Shown here: piece by piece, positions 1 through 9,558 of the stretch
Layout of the letters: each line of letters starts with the position of its first letter
How positions within the stretch are numbered: position 1 is the first letter of the stretch
Source of the DNA: CBDHHC01 sp965263345
Lineage (GTDB): Bacteria > Pseudomonadota > Alphaproteobacteria > Rhizobiales > CBDHHC01
Direction of reading: 5' to 3'
NCBI GenBank assembly: GCA_965263345.1
Contig: CBDHHC010000006.1
Location: 186,001-250,000 of the forward strand
Length of the DNA: 64,000 bases
Position numbers and translations under genes: made by a program
Notes under the pieces: generated by a model
Database searches by the model: none
What the model saw: the letters and a program-made list of their open reading frames with translations, nothing else
Told to the model about the DNA's origin: nothing

Positions 1-200
1 AGGTGCCTGCTGGTCATGTGTTTCTTATGGGGGATAATCGTGACAATTCAACTGATAGCAGATTTATATCTCATTTGGGGTATGTGCCGATAGAGAATCT
101 CATTGGTCGGGCTGAAATCATTTCTTTCTCAACATATACTTGTAAAGAGCAAGCTGGATTAAGATGTGGTGCACGACGTTTCTTTGAAAAAATTCAATAG
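1..200 (+). CDS. lepB: Signal peptidase I, C-terminal fragment (cut by window edge)
   Basis: Type I signal peptidase removes signal peptides from exported proteins on the outer face of the inner membrane. Only the last ~65 residues are in the window. They hold the conserved box E segment GDNRDNSTDSR followed by the Gly-Tyr-Val-Pro...Gly-Arg stretch typical of the family C-terminus. The catalytic Ser and Lys lie upstream, outside the window. In many alphaproteobacteria lepB is followed by rnc and era; here unrelated genes follow, so the local order differs. Confidence 0.9.
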   Translation, partial: VPAGHVFLMGDNRDNSTDSRFISHLGYVPIENLIGRAEIISFSTYTCKEQAGLRCGARRFFEKIQ

Positions 201-251
201 TTTCTATTTGTATCTTTCGCAATCCTATTAATTTTCTATGACTATATTTAC

Positions 252-267
252 GGCACATTTATGTGCC
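252..267. terminator. Small inverted repeat downstream of lepB
   Basis: Perfect 6-bp stem GGCACA/TGTGCC with a 4-nt loop, about 50 nt after the lepB stop. There is no clear T tract, so a role as terminator is only a suggestion. Confidence 0.25.
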
Positions 268-472
268 AAGATTATCTATTAATAAAATTTAAAACAAGAG
301 TCTTGCATAAATGCATCTGTTCCGTATTTTTACGATATAAGTAATTTTGAGTTTTGATTTCATTGGGATAATATCTTTTGCTGTTCAAACGTTATTTTAC
401 CTTTTGTGCCAACAGTATTAAATAATTTTTACAGCTGATAAAAAGTTTAGCATTAGGCTAGGGTTTGAAAGA

Positions 473-1591
473 ATGTTGAGACTGCTTTTTTTCATAATCT
501 GTATTGCATTATTTCTTTCATGCGGTCTTGTTTTCTTATTAGCAAAATTGGTTGTTGTGCAAGATACAGCGCCACTTGTTGCTGCTCATTCCCAAAACCC
601 TAATGTGCCTGTGCGTTTTTCCACTCATAATAAAAAACCACAAAAAAAATCTGTTCTTGTCAGTCAGAAGTTTATTAAAAAGCTGCCGACGTTTCCTAAA
701 AAACGTGAAATCACTGAAGATTTGACAAAACTCATCGCCTTTGAAAAATCTGCGTTTCCTTATGAGGGGCTTGTTCCCGAAAGCAAAAAAGTTTTTTTGA
801 ATTATGAGAAAGATGGTCGAAAGGCAAGAAAAACACCAAGTGGTCGGATCTATTGGGCTGATGAGACTTATAACGATCAAAGGGTTTTGCTTCATATACC
901 AAAAAGTTTTGATATAGAGAAACCTGCAATGATTGTATTATTTTTTCACGGTCATTTGGCAAAACTCCAACGAGATCATATTAAACGGCAGAGATTACCA
1001 GAACAGATATCAAATTCTGGGGCAAATGTTGTTTTGGTTGCTCCGCAGCTGGCTGTGAATGCCCGAGACTCCAGTCCTGGAAATTTTTGGAAGGCTGGGA
1101 TGGCAAAAACGTTTCTTGATGAAACTTCTGACCAGCTTGCAAAAATCCATGGCGGTTTTAATGCAAAGAAGGTTTTTTCTAATCTACCAGTTGTTCTTAT
1201 TGGTTATAGTGGAGGTTTTTTGCCCACAGCTTCGGTTCTTTCACATGGAAAATTGGGCAAAAGAATACAAGGTGTTGTTCTGTTAGATGGTCTATACAAT
1301 AAACTGGATGTTTTTGCATCGTGGATTGAAAAAAACAGGTCTGGATTTTTTTTGAGTGCCTATACTCGGTTAACTGAGAGACGTAATGAAGCTCTTATGA
1401 AAAAGCTCGAAGATAAAGATATCGAAATTGATATTGACCTTGAAGACAGAATTCATGATGGCCAAGCGATTTTCATTAAGTCTGAGGAAGATCATTGGAA
1501 TTTTGTTAGCCAAGCCTGGGTAAAGAACCCCGTTCAAGACCTTTTGTCAAAGCTAAAGGGGCAATTACCAAATGTGGCTTTTGTGCAATAA
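473..1591 (+). CDS. Membrane-anchored or secreted alpha/beta-hydrolase-like protein
   Basis: The 372-residue product begins with one hydrophobic segment (residues 1-25), so the rest probably lies in the periplasm. An FFHGH segment at 157-161 fits an oxyanion-hole strand, and GYSGG at 244-248 fits a nucleophile elbow with Ser246. A late 'EDHWNFVS' region may supply the catalytic His. Residues 40-75 are Lys-rich linker. It stands alone, with 270 nt of AT-rich sequence upstream. The fold assignment rests on these motifs; the substrate is unknown. Confidence 0.7.
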   Translation: MLRLLFFIICIALFLSCGLVFLLAKLVVVQDTAPLVAAHSQNPNVPVRFSTHNKKPQKKSVLVSQKFIKKLPTFPKKREITEDLTKLIAFEKSAFPYEGLVPESKKVFLNYEKDGRKARKTPSGRIYWADETYNDQRVLLHIPKSFDIEKPAMIVLFFHGHLAKLQRDHIKRQRLPEQISNSGANVVLVAPQLAVNARDSSPGNFWKAGMAKTFLDETSDQLAKIHGGFNAKKVFSNLPVVLIGYSGGFLPTASVLSHGKLGKRIQGVVLLDGLYNKLDVFASWIEKNRSGFFLSAYTRLTERRNEALMKKLEDKDIEIDIDLEDRIHDGQAIFIKSEEDHWNFVSQAWVKNPVQDLLSKLKGQLPNVAFVQ

Positions 1592-1702
1592 ATTTCTTCC
1601 TTTCATCTTATTTATTTAGAATAGTTACACTACAAATAATAAATGCAATAAAACTCAATAATTTTTTTGTTGTATCTTTAAAAATAACAGACTAACTTCA
1701 AT

Positions 1703-1724
1703 CTCGCCCAATATGGGGGGCGAG
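1703..1724 (+). promoter_or_regulatory. GC-rich stem-loop in the leader of the permease gene
   Basis: CTCGCCC/GGGCGAG, a perfect 7-bp stem with an 8-nt loop, ends 22 nt before the permease ATG in otherwise AT-rich sequence. It could be a terminator of upstream transcription or a leader structure affecting translation. No poly-T run follows. Confidence 0.4.
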
Positions 1725-1746
1725 TATTAGTGTTTTAAGTTATAAT

Positions 1747-3111
1747 ATGAAATCGGAACAAGCTACTTCAGAGGCTTCATCTGAAAAAAGTTCAAGTGCT
1801 GTAAAAATTTCGGTTGTTACCGCTACTATGATTGCGATCGCTGATATGGTTGGTATCGGTGTGTTTACAAGCTTGGGTTATCAAGTCATAGACATTACGT
1901 CTGGCTTTTCTCTTATATTACTTTGGACTCTTGGCGGTATTGTCGCTCTTTGTGGTGCATTATGTTATGCTGAACTTGCTGCTGCATTTCCTCGGTCTGG
2001 TGGTGAATATAATTTCCTTTCTCGGACATACCATAATGCTGTTGGATTTATGTCTGGTTGGATTTCAGCTACGGTAGGTTTTGCGGCTCCTGTTGCCGTT
2101 GCTGCTATTGCTTTTGGGAAATATTTTAATGGTGTGATCCCGGATTCTCCTGTTTTAGCTCTGGGACTTGGTATTGTCTGGTTTATTACTTTTCTACATT
2201 TATCTGGTATTCAGCACAGTATCTTTTTTCAGAATATTTCAACGATCATCAAGATCGGTTTGATTCTAGCATTAATTGTTGCTGGTTTTGCATTTGGCAC
2301 ACCTCAAGAGATTTCATTTGTCCCGCAAGATATCGATTTTAGTCAGCATATATTTGGAGCTGCTTTTGCCGTTAGTCTTGTATATGTGATGTATTCTTAT
2401 TCTGGTTGGAATGCCTCAACTTATATCATCGATGAAATTGATGACCCTAAACACACTTTGCCTAGATCAATTATAATCGCTACTTTAGCTGTCACTGTTT
2501 TGTATATCGCTTTGAATGCCGTTTTTCTTTACACAACTCCTATTGATAAGATGGCTGGGCAGACCGAAGTTGCATTGATTGCGGGTAAACATATTTTTGG
2601 AGATTCTGGCGGCGCTTTAATTGCCGGTTTAATTTGTTTTGGGCTGTTATCGACGATTAGTGCCATGACCTGGATCGGGCCACGTGTCACTGTGGTTATG
2701 GGAGAAGATTTTTCAACGTTTCGTATTTTTTCTAAAAAGTTGAAAAATGGTGTCCCAGCTTATGCTTTATTATTACAAACAAGTATTGTGACTGTATTGT
2801 TATTGACGCAGACTTTTGAGAGTATTGTGAATTATATTCAATTCAGTTTGACTCTTTCTTCCTTTTTAACTGTTCTTGGCGTTATTGTTCTCAGATTTAC
2901 TCAACCTGATTTGCCCCGCCCTTATAAGACGTGGGGATACCCAATTACACCCATTATTTTCCTTGGTGTTACATTTTGGATGATGGCCTATCTGCTCTTA
3001 GAAAAGACAACAGAGTCACTTGCTGGACTTGCAACGATAATTATTGGTTTTCTGGTCTATGTGATTTCAGCAAAACAAAAATCAATTTTAGAACCTGCTA
3101 GAGAAGTTTAA
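1747..3111 (+). CDS. APC-superfamily amino acid permease
   Basis: Inner-membrane amino acid/polyamine transporter of the APC superfamily, 454 residues with about 12 hydrophobic segments. The first helix carries the unwound GIGVFT signature (residues 36-41), and the ALCYAELAAAFPRSGGEY segment after helix 2 is typical of the family. Substrate cannot be told from sequence. The Shine-Dalgarno is poor and a GC-rich stem-loop sits just upstream. The next gene starts 4 nt after the stop, so the two are probably co-transcribed and translationally coupled. Confidence 0.9.
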   Translation: MKSEQATSEASSEKSSSAVKISVVTATMIAIADMVGIGVFTSLGYQVIDITSGFSLILLWTLGGIVALCGALCYAELAAAFPRSGGEYNFLSRTYHNAVGFMSGWISATVGFAAPVAVAAIAFGKYFNGVIPDSPVLALGLGIVWFITFLHLSGIQHSIFFQNISTIIKIGLILALIVAGFAFGTPQEISFVPQDIDFSQHIFGAAFAVSLVYVMYSYSGWNASTYIIDEIDDPKHTLPRSIIIATLAVTVLYIALNAVFLYTTPIDKMAGQTEVALIAGKHIFGDSGGALIAGLICFGLLSTISAMTWIGPRVTVVMGEDFSTFRIFSKKLKNGVPAYALLLQTSIVTVLLLTQTFESIVNYIQFSLTLSSFLTVLGVIVLRFTQPDLPRPYKTWGYPITPIIFLGVTFWMMAYLLLEKTTESLAGLATIIIGFLVYVISAKQKSILEPAREV

Positions 3112-3115
3112 TGTT

Positions 3116-4189
3116 ATGCGTCTTGTTTTAATTTTATGTCTTGTATTTGTATTTTCTTATGGTGTAAGAGCCGAAGGTCAAGCTACTCCAAATGATATCG
3201 CGCGCTTTATTTCGGGGCTTCAACCTTCTCCTTCTTCACCTCTCACTAAACTGACTGAGCGATCTTACTGGAAAAGGCATGCAAGTTCTTTTGATAGAGC
3301 TTGGGGGAAAGTTGAAGCGCAAAAGCTTATTGAAACTCGTGCCTGGGCCAGGCAACATTTAAAGGGCGCTCCTTCAACATTGTTGTATATGTTTAGCGGG
3401 CCTGACTTTCTTTATGCAGATACGTTTTATCCAAATGCAACAACTTATGTATTAAGCGCTCTTGAGCCAGTTGGTAAAATTCCAAATATTCAAAAAATGT
3501 CTACAGGTTCGATTTCTTCCGGATTACAAAATCTGAGAGCCTCTATGAATACATTGTTGAGTTTTAGTTTTTTTAAGACTGCGGATATGAAAGAGGATCT
3601 TAAGGCTGGGTTTAAGGGGACAATTCCTGTCTTGTTTGCATTTCTTACTCGTACTGGAAAGAGCATTAAAGATGTGAGTTTTCATGTTTTGCAAAAAGAT
3701 GGTCATATCGTTTCCGTCTCTCATTTTAAGAAGCGTAAGCGTCCTAATGTTGTGAAAATCGATTTTACGGATAAAACAGGAGTGGAAAAAACACTTTATT
3801 ATTTTAGTACGGATCTTGCGAATTATTCTGTTAAGCGAACAGGTTTCTTGAAATTCTGTGAGAAACTCGGGGCATCTGCCAGTCTTGTTAAAAGTGCTTC
3901 TTATTTGATGCATATGAATTCGTTTTCAACCATACGCGATTTTATTTTAAAACAGAGTACAGTTCATGTTCAGGATGATTCTGGTATTCCAGTTCGTCAT
4001 TTTGACAATAAGGTTTGGGCACTTTCTCCTTTTGGGCGATATAAAGGGCCAATCCCATTATTTAAGCAACACTATCAGAAACAGATGGCAAGATTATTCA
4101 AAACTGGAAATGCACAAAAAGTTAAGTTCGGTATTGGTTATCGCTGGCGTGTGCATGAGACGAATATATTGCTGGCGAAAAAACGTTAA
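3116..4189 (+). CDS. Secreted protein of unknown function, coupled to the permease
   Basis: A 357-residue protein with a clear Sec signal peptide (hydrophobic 2-16, cleavage after VRA at 19). No catalytic motif was recognised. The mature part contains a 'LYMFSGPDFLYADTFYPN' segment and ends rich in aromatic and basic residues. The ATG lies 4 nt after the permease stop, suggesting a periplasmic partner of that transporter or simple co-regulation. It does not look like a periplasmic binding protein of a known class. Confidence 0.7.
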   Translation: MRLVLILCLVFVFSYGVRAEGQATPNDIARFISGLQPSPSSPLTKLTERSYWKRHASSFDRAWGKVEAQKLIETRAWARQHLKGAPSTLLYMFSGPDFLYADTFYPNATTYVLSALEPVGKIPNIQKMSTGSISSGLQNLRASMNTLLSFSFFKTADMKEDLKAGFKGTIPVLFAFLTRTGKSIKDVSFHVLQKDGHIVSVSHFKKRKRPNVVKIDFTDKTGVEKTLYYFSTDLANYSVKRTGFLKFCEKLGASASLVKSASYLMHMNSFSTIRDFILKQSTVHVQDDSGIPVRHFDNKVWALSPFGRYKGPIPLFKQHYQKQMARLFKTGNAQKVKFGIGYRWRVHETNILLAKKR

Positions 4190-4303
4190 GACCTTCAAAG
4201 GGTTAAATAATAGTAAAATTATTTAAGTCGAACGATTTAATCTAGAATTTACCAAATTACGATATATTCGTGCTAATCAATTTCAATTTGAAAGAAGCAC
4301 GTC

Positions 4304-5989
4304 ATGAATCTTACTGGTTTTTCAATTAAGTCTAAAATATTGACTATTGTATCTTTGGCTTTGGTTGGCTTGATGCTGACGACTGCTATTTCAGTTTATA
4401 GAAATAACGAGAGTGCTTATACCAGTAAGTATGATGAGTTGAAGTTTCTTTCACAAAATGCAATCTCAATTCTCAAAAAGTATCATGACCTTAGTCAGTC
4501 AGGTAAACTCCCTGTAGAAGAAGCTAAGAAAACGGCTTTAGATGTTATTAATAAATTACGTTATGGGAAGAACGGGTATTTCTGGGTGAACGATATGCAC
4601 CCAAAAATGATTATGCACCCTATAAAACCTAAACTTAATGGTAAAGATCTAAGCTCAGTCAAAGATCCTAAAGGTAAATTTTTATTTAATGAATTTGTTG
4701 CAGTTGTGAAGGAAAAGGGTGAAGGAAGAGTTGAGTATTATTGGTCTAAACCTGGGCAAACTAGTGATGTCAGGAAGGCTTCTTATGTCATTGGATTTCA
4801 GCCATGGAACATGATTGTCGGTACTGGGGTCTATATTGACGATTTGGAAGCGCAAATTTTTAATGAGTTAATCTATGCTGTTATTATTAATCTTATGATC
4901 ATGACTTTAATTTTTGTCATTGCATTTTTAATTTCGAAAAGCATTACTGAACCGCTTGAAATCTTAAAAAGCGCTATGATGAATCTCAGTCAAGGAAATA
5001 CAGATGTTGAACTTCTAGATCAAAATAGGGCTGATGAAGTTGGCGAGATGTCTAAATCTGTTACTACATTTAGGAATAATGCTCTTGAACAGAAGAGACT
5101 TGAAAAAGATAAAGAGCTTGCAGCAAAGAACGAGAAAGATAGACAAGACACTATTGATAAGTTGATTAGTGAGTTTCGAGGTGAGGTGCAATCAGCACTC
5201 TCAGGTGTTGATAGTAATATTGATCAGATGTTCAGTAATTCGAATATATTATCTGGTTTAGCTCAAAATTCGGAAAGTTGTGCCGCTGAAGCTTCCAGCT
5301 CAACTCATGAAGTAACAAATAATGTACAGCAGGTTTCTGCAGCTGCTGAAGAAATGACTGCGTCAATCGGCGAGATCAATCATCAAGTTTCCCAGACTTC
5401 AAGTGTGGTTGCGGATGCTACGCAACAAGCAAATATCTCTAATGATAAAGTCCAAGGCCTGGCAGAAATGGTGCAAAATATCGGGGAAGTTGTAAACTTA
5501 ATTCAGGATATTGCTGAACAGACCAATTTGCTTGCTTTAAATGCAACTATTGAGGCTGCACGCGCTGGCGATATGGGTAAAGGTTTTGCTGTTGTTGCCA
5601 GTGAGGTTAAGTCATTGGCTAATCAAACTGCAAAAGCGACAGAGGAGATCTCAAATCAGATTTCAGAAATTCAAAATGCAACAGGTGATTCTGTGACTGC
5701 GATTCAAGCAATTGCAAATACAATGGAATCTGCAAATGATTATGCAGGTGCTATTGCCGCAGCTGTGCAAGAGCAGGGAGCTGCGACTAATGAGATTGCC
5801 CGGAATGTAGAGCATGCTGCTAAAGGAACATTATTAGCATCAGAAAATATGACAAATGTTTCTTCCTCCATCACAGAAACCAGTACAACGATTGTTAAGG
5901 TGAATGAATCTTCACAAGCTTTAACAGAAGAAGCCAAAAAATTAAGACATATTGTTGATGGCTTTTTGACACAAGTTGCGGCTGCATGA
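4304..5989 (+). CDS. Methyl-accepting chemotaxis protein with single Cache domain
   Basis: Transmembrane chemoreceptor of 561 residues. TM1 is at about 11-30, a periplasmic single-Cache sensor at 35-185 (YGKNGYFWVND...GFQPWNMIVGTGVYIDD signature), TM2 at 188-212, then HAMP and a cytoplasmic signalling coiled coil. The hairpin tip with IAEQTNLLALNATIEAARAG is the conserved CheA/CheW contact. sCache domains often bind small carboxylates; the ligand here is unknown. No C-terminal CheR pentapeptide is seen. No che genes lie nearby. Confidence 0.93.
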   Translation: MNLTGFSIKSKILTIVSLALVGLMLTTAISVYRNNESAYTSKYDELKFLSQNAISILKKYHDLSQSGKLPVEEAKKTALDVINKLRYGKNGYFWVNDMHPKMIMHPIKPKLNGKDLSSVKDPKGKFLFNEFVAVVKEKGEGRVEYYWSKPGQTSDVRKASYVIGFQPWNMIVGTGVYIDDLEAQIFNELIYAVIINLMIMTLIFVIAFLISKSITEPLEILKSAMMNLSQGNTDVELLDQNRADEVGEMSKSVTTFRNNALEQKRLEKDKELAAKNEKDRQDTIDKLISEFRGEVQSALSGVDSNIDQMFSNSNILSGLAQNSESCAAEASSSTHEVTNNVQQVSAAAEEMTASIGEINHQVSQTSSVVADATQQANISNDKVQGLAEMVQNIGEVVNLIQDIAEQTNLLALNATIEAARAGDMGKGFAVVASEVKSLANQTAKATEEISNQISEIQNATGDSVTAIQAIANTMESANDYAGAIAAAVQEQGAATNEIARNVEHAAKGTLLASENMTNVSSSITETSTTIVKVNESSQALTEEAKKLRHIVDGFLTQVAAA

Positions 5990-6014
5990 TCCTTTTTGAT
6001 CTTACTTATTTTGC

Positions 6015-7673
6015 TTAATGGGAATTCCCGAGTCGGCCTAATCTTATACTGTAGTCGGCTGCGACCGCATAATCAGGGTCGTCCTCATCCTTAACGACTA
6101 ACTGCCCTGCTTTGTTGAGAAGTTTGTGGCAGTCTCGGCTTAAGTGGCGCAATTGTAAGTTTGTACCTTTTGCTTGATATCTTGAGGCGATTATTTCAAT
6201 TGCCTGTAAGGCTGATTGATCGACAACACGTGAATTTAGAAAGTCAATATAGACTGTTTCAGGGTCATTCTGAACATCGAATAGTTCTGTGAAACCTGTG
6301 GCGGAACCGAAGAATAGTGGGCCGTCAATTTTATAGCTCTTTGAGCCATCTTCATTGGTTTCTATTTTGGCTGAGATACGTGTCGCATTGTTCCAGGCGT
6401 AGACCAATGCTGAGATGATAACTCCAACAACAACTGCTATTGCTAGGTCTGTGAGGACAGTAACAACTGTTACCAGAATGATTACAAAGGCATCTGAGAG
6501 AGGAATACGGCGCATTATTGTCAAGCTATGCCAGGCAAATGTACCAATCACAACCATGAACATCACACCTACGAGAGCTGCGAGAGGGATTTGTTCGATG
6601 AGGCTTGATGCGAATAGGATAAAGCTTAGAAGGAATAAAGCCGCTGAAATACTCGATAATCTTGTTCTACCACCTGATTTCACATTGATCATAGATTGAC
6701 CGATCATCGCACAGCCACCCATGCCTCCGAAGAAGCCTGTTACGGTGTTTGCAACTCCTTGAGCAACGCATTCTTGTGAAGCTCCGCCTCTTTTGTTTAC
6801 GATCTCCCCAACCAGGTTCAAGGTTAAAAGGCTTTCAATTAGGCCAATTGCTGCCAGGATGATTGCATATGGCAGTATGATATTTAATGTTTCCATGTTT
6901 AAGGGAACCATTGGTATATGGAATGGAGGGAAGCTACCACTGATTGATGCCAAGTCTGCAACACGTGGTATTGGCATGTTAAAAGCAATAACCAAGATAG
7001 AAACAATTGCGATTGCGCCTAATGGAGCTGGAATTACTTTTGTTATTTTTGGTAGTGCCCATATAATTAACATTGTTAATCCGATCATTGCGAGCATGAT
7101 CGCAAGTGGCCAGCCCGTCATCCAGACTTTGGTGTCATCTGGTCCTGGAACTTTAAACTGAGAAAATTGTGCTAGGAAAATCACGATAGCCAAGCCATTT
7201 ACAAAGCCTAACATGACGGGGTGTGGAACCATGCGGATAAATTTCCCTAATCGAAATACACCAGAAAGGATTTGGAGAATGCCCATTAATACGACTGTGG
7301 CAAATAGATATTCAACGCCATGTTTTGCAACAAGTGAAACCATAACAACGGCTAATGCTCCTGTCGCCCCAGAGATCATGCCAGGGCGGCCGCCTAAAAT
7401 TCCGGTTATTAAGCCAACTATGAATGCCGCGTAGAGGCCAACAAGAGGATGAACGCCAGCAACAAATGCAAAGGCTACAGCTTCTGGTACAAGAGCTAAG
7501 GCAACCGTTAAGCCGGCAAGAACTTCTGTTCTAATAACGGTTTGGTCAAATTGATTTAGTTTTCCTTTAATCGTACCTGTCGGTTTGATCGCATCAGTTA
7601 ATTGGGCAAGTATTGGTTTTAACACATCGTGCTCCACACGTCTGAATAGCCATTCCCGAATGTTTCTGCACAA
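6015..7673 (-). CDS. SulP-family anion permease with STAS domain
   Basis: SulP/SLC26 transporter of 552 residues: a membrane domain of 10-14 helices with the 'EVLAGLTVALALVPEAVAF' signature near residue 50, then a C-terminal STAS domain (about 440-540). The family carries sulfate, bicarbonate or other anions. The open frame starts at TTG 7673; an in-frame GTG at 7637 (VEHDVLKP) is an alternative, and neither has a strong Shine-Dalgarno. It is convergent with the chemoreceptor gene with 25 nt between stops. Confidence 0.9.
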   Translation of the reverse strand: MCRNIREWLFRRVEHDVLKPILAQLTDAIKPTGTIKGKLNQFDQTVIRTEVLAGLTVALALVPEAVAFAFVAGVHPLVGLYAAFIVGLITGILGGRPGMISGATGALAVVMVSLVAKHGVEYLFATVVLMGILQILSGVFRLGKFIRMVPHPVMLGFVNGLAIVIFLAQFSQFKVPGPDDTKVWMTGWPLAIMLAMIGLTMLIIWALPKITKVIPAPLGAIAIVSILVIAFNMPIPRVADLASISGSFPPFHIPMVPLNMETLNIILPYAIILAAIGLIESLLTLNLVGEIVNKRGGASQECVAQGVANTVTGFFGGMGGCAMIGQSMINVKSGGRTRLSSISAALFLLSFILFASSLIEQIPLAALVGVMFMVVIGTFAWHSLTIMRRIPLSDAFVIILVTVVTVLTDLAIAVVVGVIISALVYAWNNATRISAKIETNEDGSKSYKIDGPLFFGSATGFTELFDVQNDPETVYIDFLNSRVVDQSALQAIEIIASRYQAKGTNLQLRHLSRDCHKLLNKAGQLVVKDEDDPDYAVAADYSIRLGRLGNSH

Positions 7674-7863
7674 TATTGATTGATATATGTGCAGGAAAAT
7701 TAGGAAATTGCTATAAGTAATGAGAATTTTCTAACCTTATACTAAAGTTAAGTGATGTTTATTAGGGGGTGGTTTTGATTAATGGTGTGGCGGATTGTTG
7801 CATTTGGAGGAATTTGATCACCCCATAAAAGTTCTAATTCGATTGAAAATATATAGGTTTTTC

Positions 7864-8760
7864 TTAAACTATATTGATGTCAATGCCAGTTGCTATACAT
7901 GCGGCTTGTACAGTATTGCGCAGCAAACATGCGATTGTCATTGGACCTACACCACCTGGAACTGGTGTTATTGCCCCAGCTACTCCAGATGCCAAATCAA
8001 AATCTACATCGCCAACCAGTTTGGTTTTACCTTCGCCTTTTTCTGGAGCAGAGACGCGGTTGATGCCGACATCAATGATTGTTGCTCCTGGTTTAATCCA
8101 GTCAGCTTTGACCATCTCTGGGCGCCCTACTGCTGCAATGACTATATCCGCTTGTTTGGTGACTTCTGGTAAGTTTTTCGTCCGAGAATGGGCGATTGTC
8201 ACTGTGCAATTTTCTTGTAGTAAGAGTTGGGCTACGGGTTTTCCTACGAGGTGTGATCTTCCAATTACAACTGCATTTAATCCAGTTAGATCCTCATGAA
8301 TTGTTTTTGCTAAAATGACAGAGCCAAGCGGTGTACATGGCACGAGGCCTTTCTGACCAAGGGCTAAATAGCCTGCATTCATCGGGTGAAGGCCATCAAC
8401 ATCTTTGGCTGGGGAAATTGCTTCAACGATGATTTTACTGTCGATATGATCGGGTAAAGGCAGTTGCACTAATATCCCATGAACAGACATGTCCATGTTA
8501 AGTTGGTTTATTATGTTTAATAAGTTTTCCTCGGTGGTATTCGCAGGAAGTTTATGTTCAAAAGAGGCCATACCAACCTCATTTGTTTGTTTGACTTTAT
8601 TACGTACATAAACTTGGCTTGCTGGATCTTCACCAACAAGTACAACCGCTAAACCCGGCGTTATATTATGGTTCTGTTTTAGTTGTGAGACTGTTTCTTT
8701 GAGATTTTCCCTTAAGTTTTTTGCAATTGCTTTGCCATCAATAATTTGTGCATCAGTCAT
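7864..8760 (-). CDS. folD: Methylenetetrahydrofolate dehydrogenase / cyclohydrolase
   Basis: Bifunctional cytoplasmic enzyme that interconverts 5,10-methylene-, methenyl- and 10-formyl-tetrahydrofolate with NADP. Length (298) is normal. The catalytic YVRNK is at 51-55 (Tyr51, Lys55), followed by QLPLP, KDVDGLHP, GRSHLVGKP for the dinucleotide site and the C-terminal ITPVPGGVGPMT. It is the last gene of a yggT-DUF167-folD operon, 9 nt after the DUF167 stop. An antisense open frame over its 3' part is a shadow. Confidence 0.97.
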   Translation of the reverse strand: MTDAQIIDGKAIAKNLRENLKETVSQLKQNHNITPGLAVVLVGEDPASQVYVRNKVKQTNEVGMASFEHKLPANTTEENLLNIINQLNMDMSVHGILVQLPLPDHIDSKIIVEAISPAKDVDGLHPMNAGYLALGQKGLVPCTPLGSVILAKTIHEDLTGLNAVVIGRSHLVGKPVAQLLLQENCTVTIAHSRTKNLPEVTKQADIVIAAVGRPEMVKADWIKPGATIIDVGINRVSAPEKGEGKTKLVGDVDFDLASGVAGAITPVPGGVGPMTIACLLRNTVQAACIATGIDINIV

Positions 8761-8769
8761 GGGAACCTC

Positions 8770-9084
8770 CTATGAATTCGTGTTTTCTCTTAAATCAGAA
8801 AGCCGTTCGTTCAGGTCATTGATATTGCCTGAGATGATGAGAATTTTATGTCTTGATTTTGATCCAGATGTTAATTCTATATCAGATTTTTTAATATTGA
8901 GCCATTTCGAAATGAGTTTTATGAGTGCGGCATTTGCTTTTCCTTTTTCAGGAATTGCTCTTACACGTGCTCGAATTACTTCTCCATCAGGGCTTTCTTC
9001 AAAACCATCTATCGCATCGCAGTTAGCTTTTGGTGTTAGGCGAACTGCAATACGAAATTCTTGTTCTTTTGGAGATTGTCGCAT
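8770..9084 (-). CDS. DUF167 / YggU-family protein
   Basis: Small basic protein of 104 residues with the DUF167 signature: VRLTPKANCDAIDGFEE..., ARVRAIPEKGKANAALIKLISKWL and SGSKSRHKILII. The family is widespread and of unknown molecular function, usually next to yggT. Here it lies 3 nt after yggT and 9 nt before folD, so all three are one transcription unit. Confidence 0.9.
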   Translation of the reverse strand: MRQSPKEQEFRIAVRLTPKANCDAIDGFEESPDGEVIRARVRAIPEKGKANAALIKLISKWLNIKKSDIELTSGSKSRHKILIISGNINDLNERLSDLRENTNS

Positions 9085-9087
9085 TTG

Positions 9088-9390
9088 TTATGGAACAATA
9101 GGGAGTATATATCCAGTTAGATACATTCTGATGACTGCGATTAAAATAATCAGAATCACAGGTGAAATATCAATTCCGCGTAGATCTGGTAAAATCTTGT
9201 TCATGACACGGCGAATTGGTCTTAAGGCAGGTTCTGTAAGTGCGTATAGGAATTCACTCACCATAGCTACAAATCTGTTATAAGAATTAATAACATTAAA
9301 AGCATATAACCAGCTGAAGATTACGCTGAAAATGACAATCCATACGTAAAAGCTTAAAAGAAGATCAAGTCCAATAATAATAGGTTTCAT
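9088..9390 (-). CDS. YggT-family integral membrane protein
   Basis: A 100-residue inner-membrane protein with two hydrophobic regions separated by the conserved 'TEPALRPIRRVMNKILPDLRGIDISP' stretch that marks the YggT family. The family has been linked to osmotic tolerance and cell-envelope or division functions, but the mechanism is unclear. It is the first gene of the yggT-DUF167-folD operon and diverges from an SDR gene across 168 nt. Confidence 0.9.
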   Translation of the reverse strand: MKPIIIGLDLLLSFYVWIVIFSVIFSWLYAFNVINSYNRFVAMVSEFLYALTEPALRPIRRVMNKILPDLRGIDISPVILIILIAVIRMYLTGYILPIVP

Positions 9391-9454
9391 ATGTTATTAT
9401 CCGTTTCTATGGCTTTATTATAGCTGTTTTCTTTTCATTTCTTATATCAGAAAG

Positions 9455-9474
9455 TCTCAAATAATATATTGAGA
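9455..9474. promoter_or_regulatory. Inverted repeat between divergent yggT and SDR genes
   Basis: TCTCAA/TTGAGA with an AT-only 8-nt spacer, midway in the divergent intergenic region. It could be an operator; nothing else supports this. Confidence 0.25.
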
Positions 9475-9558
9475 TTTTGAATATAAGTCATGAAACATTA
9501 TATTTTGATAAAATTCCCAGTTTTTTAACGGAAAAACACGCTTTTGAGGAGCAAAACG

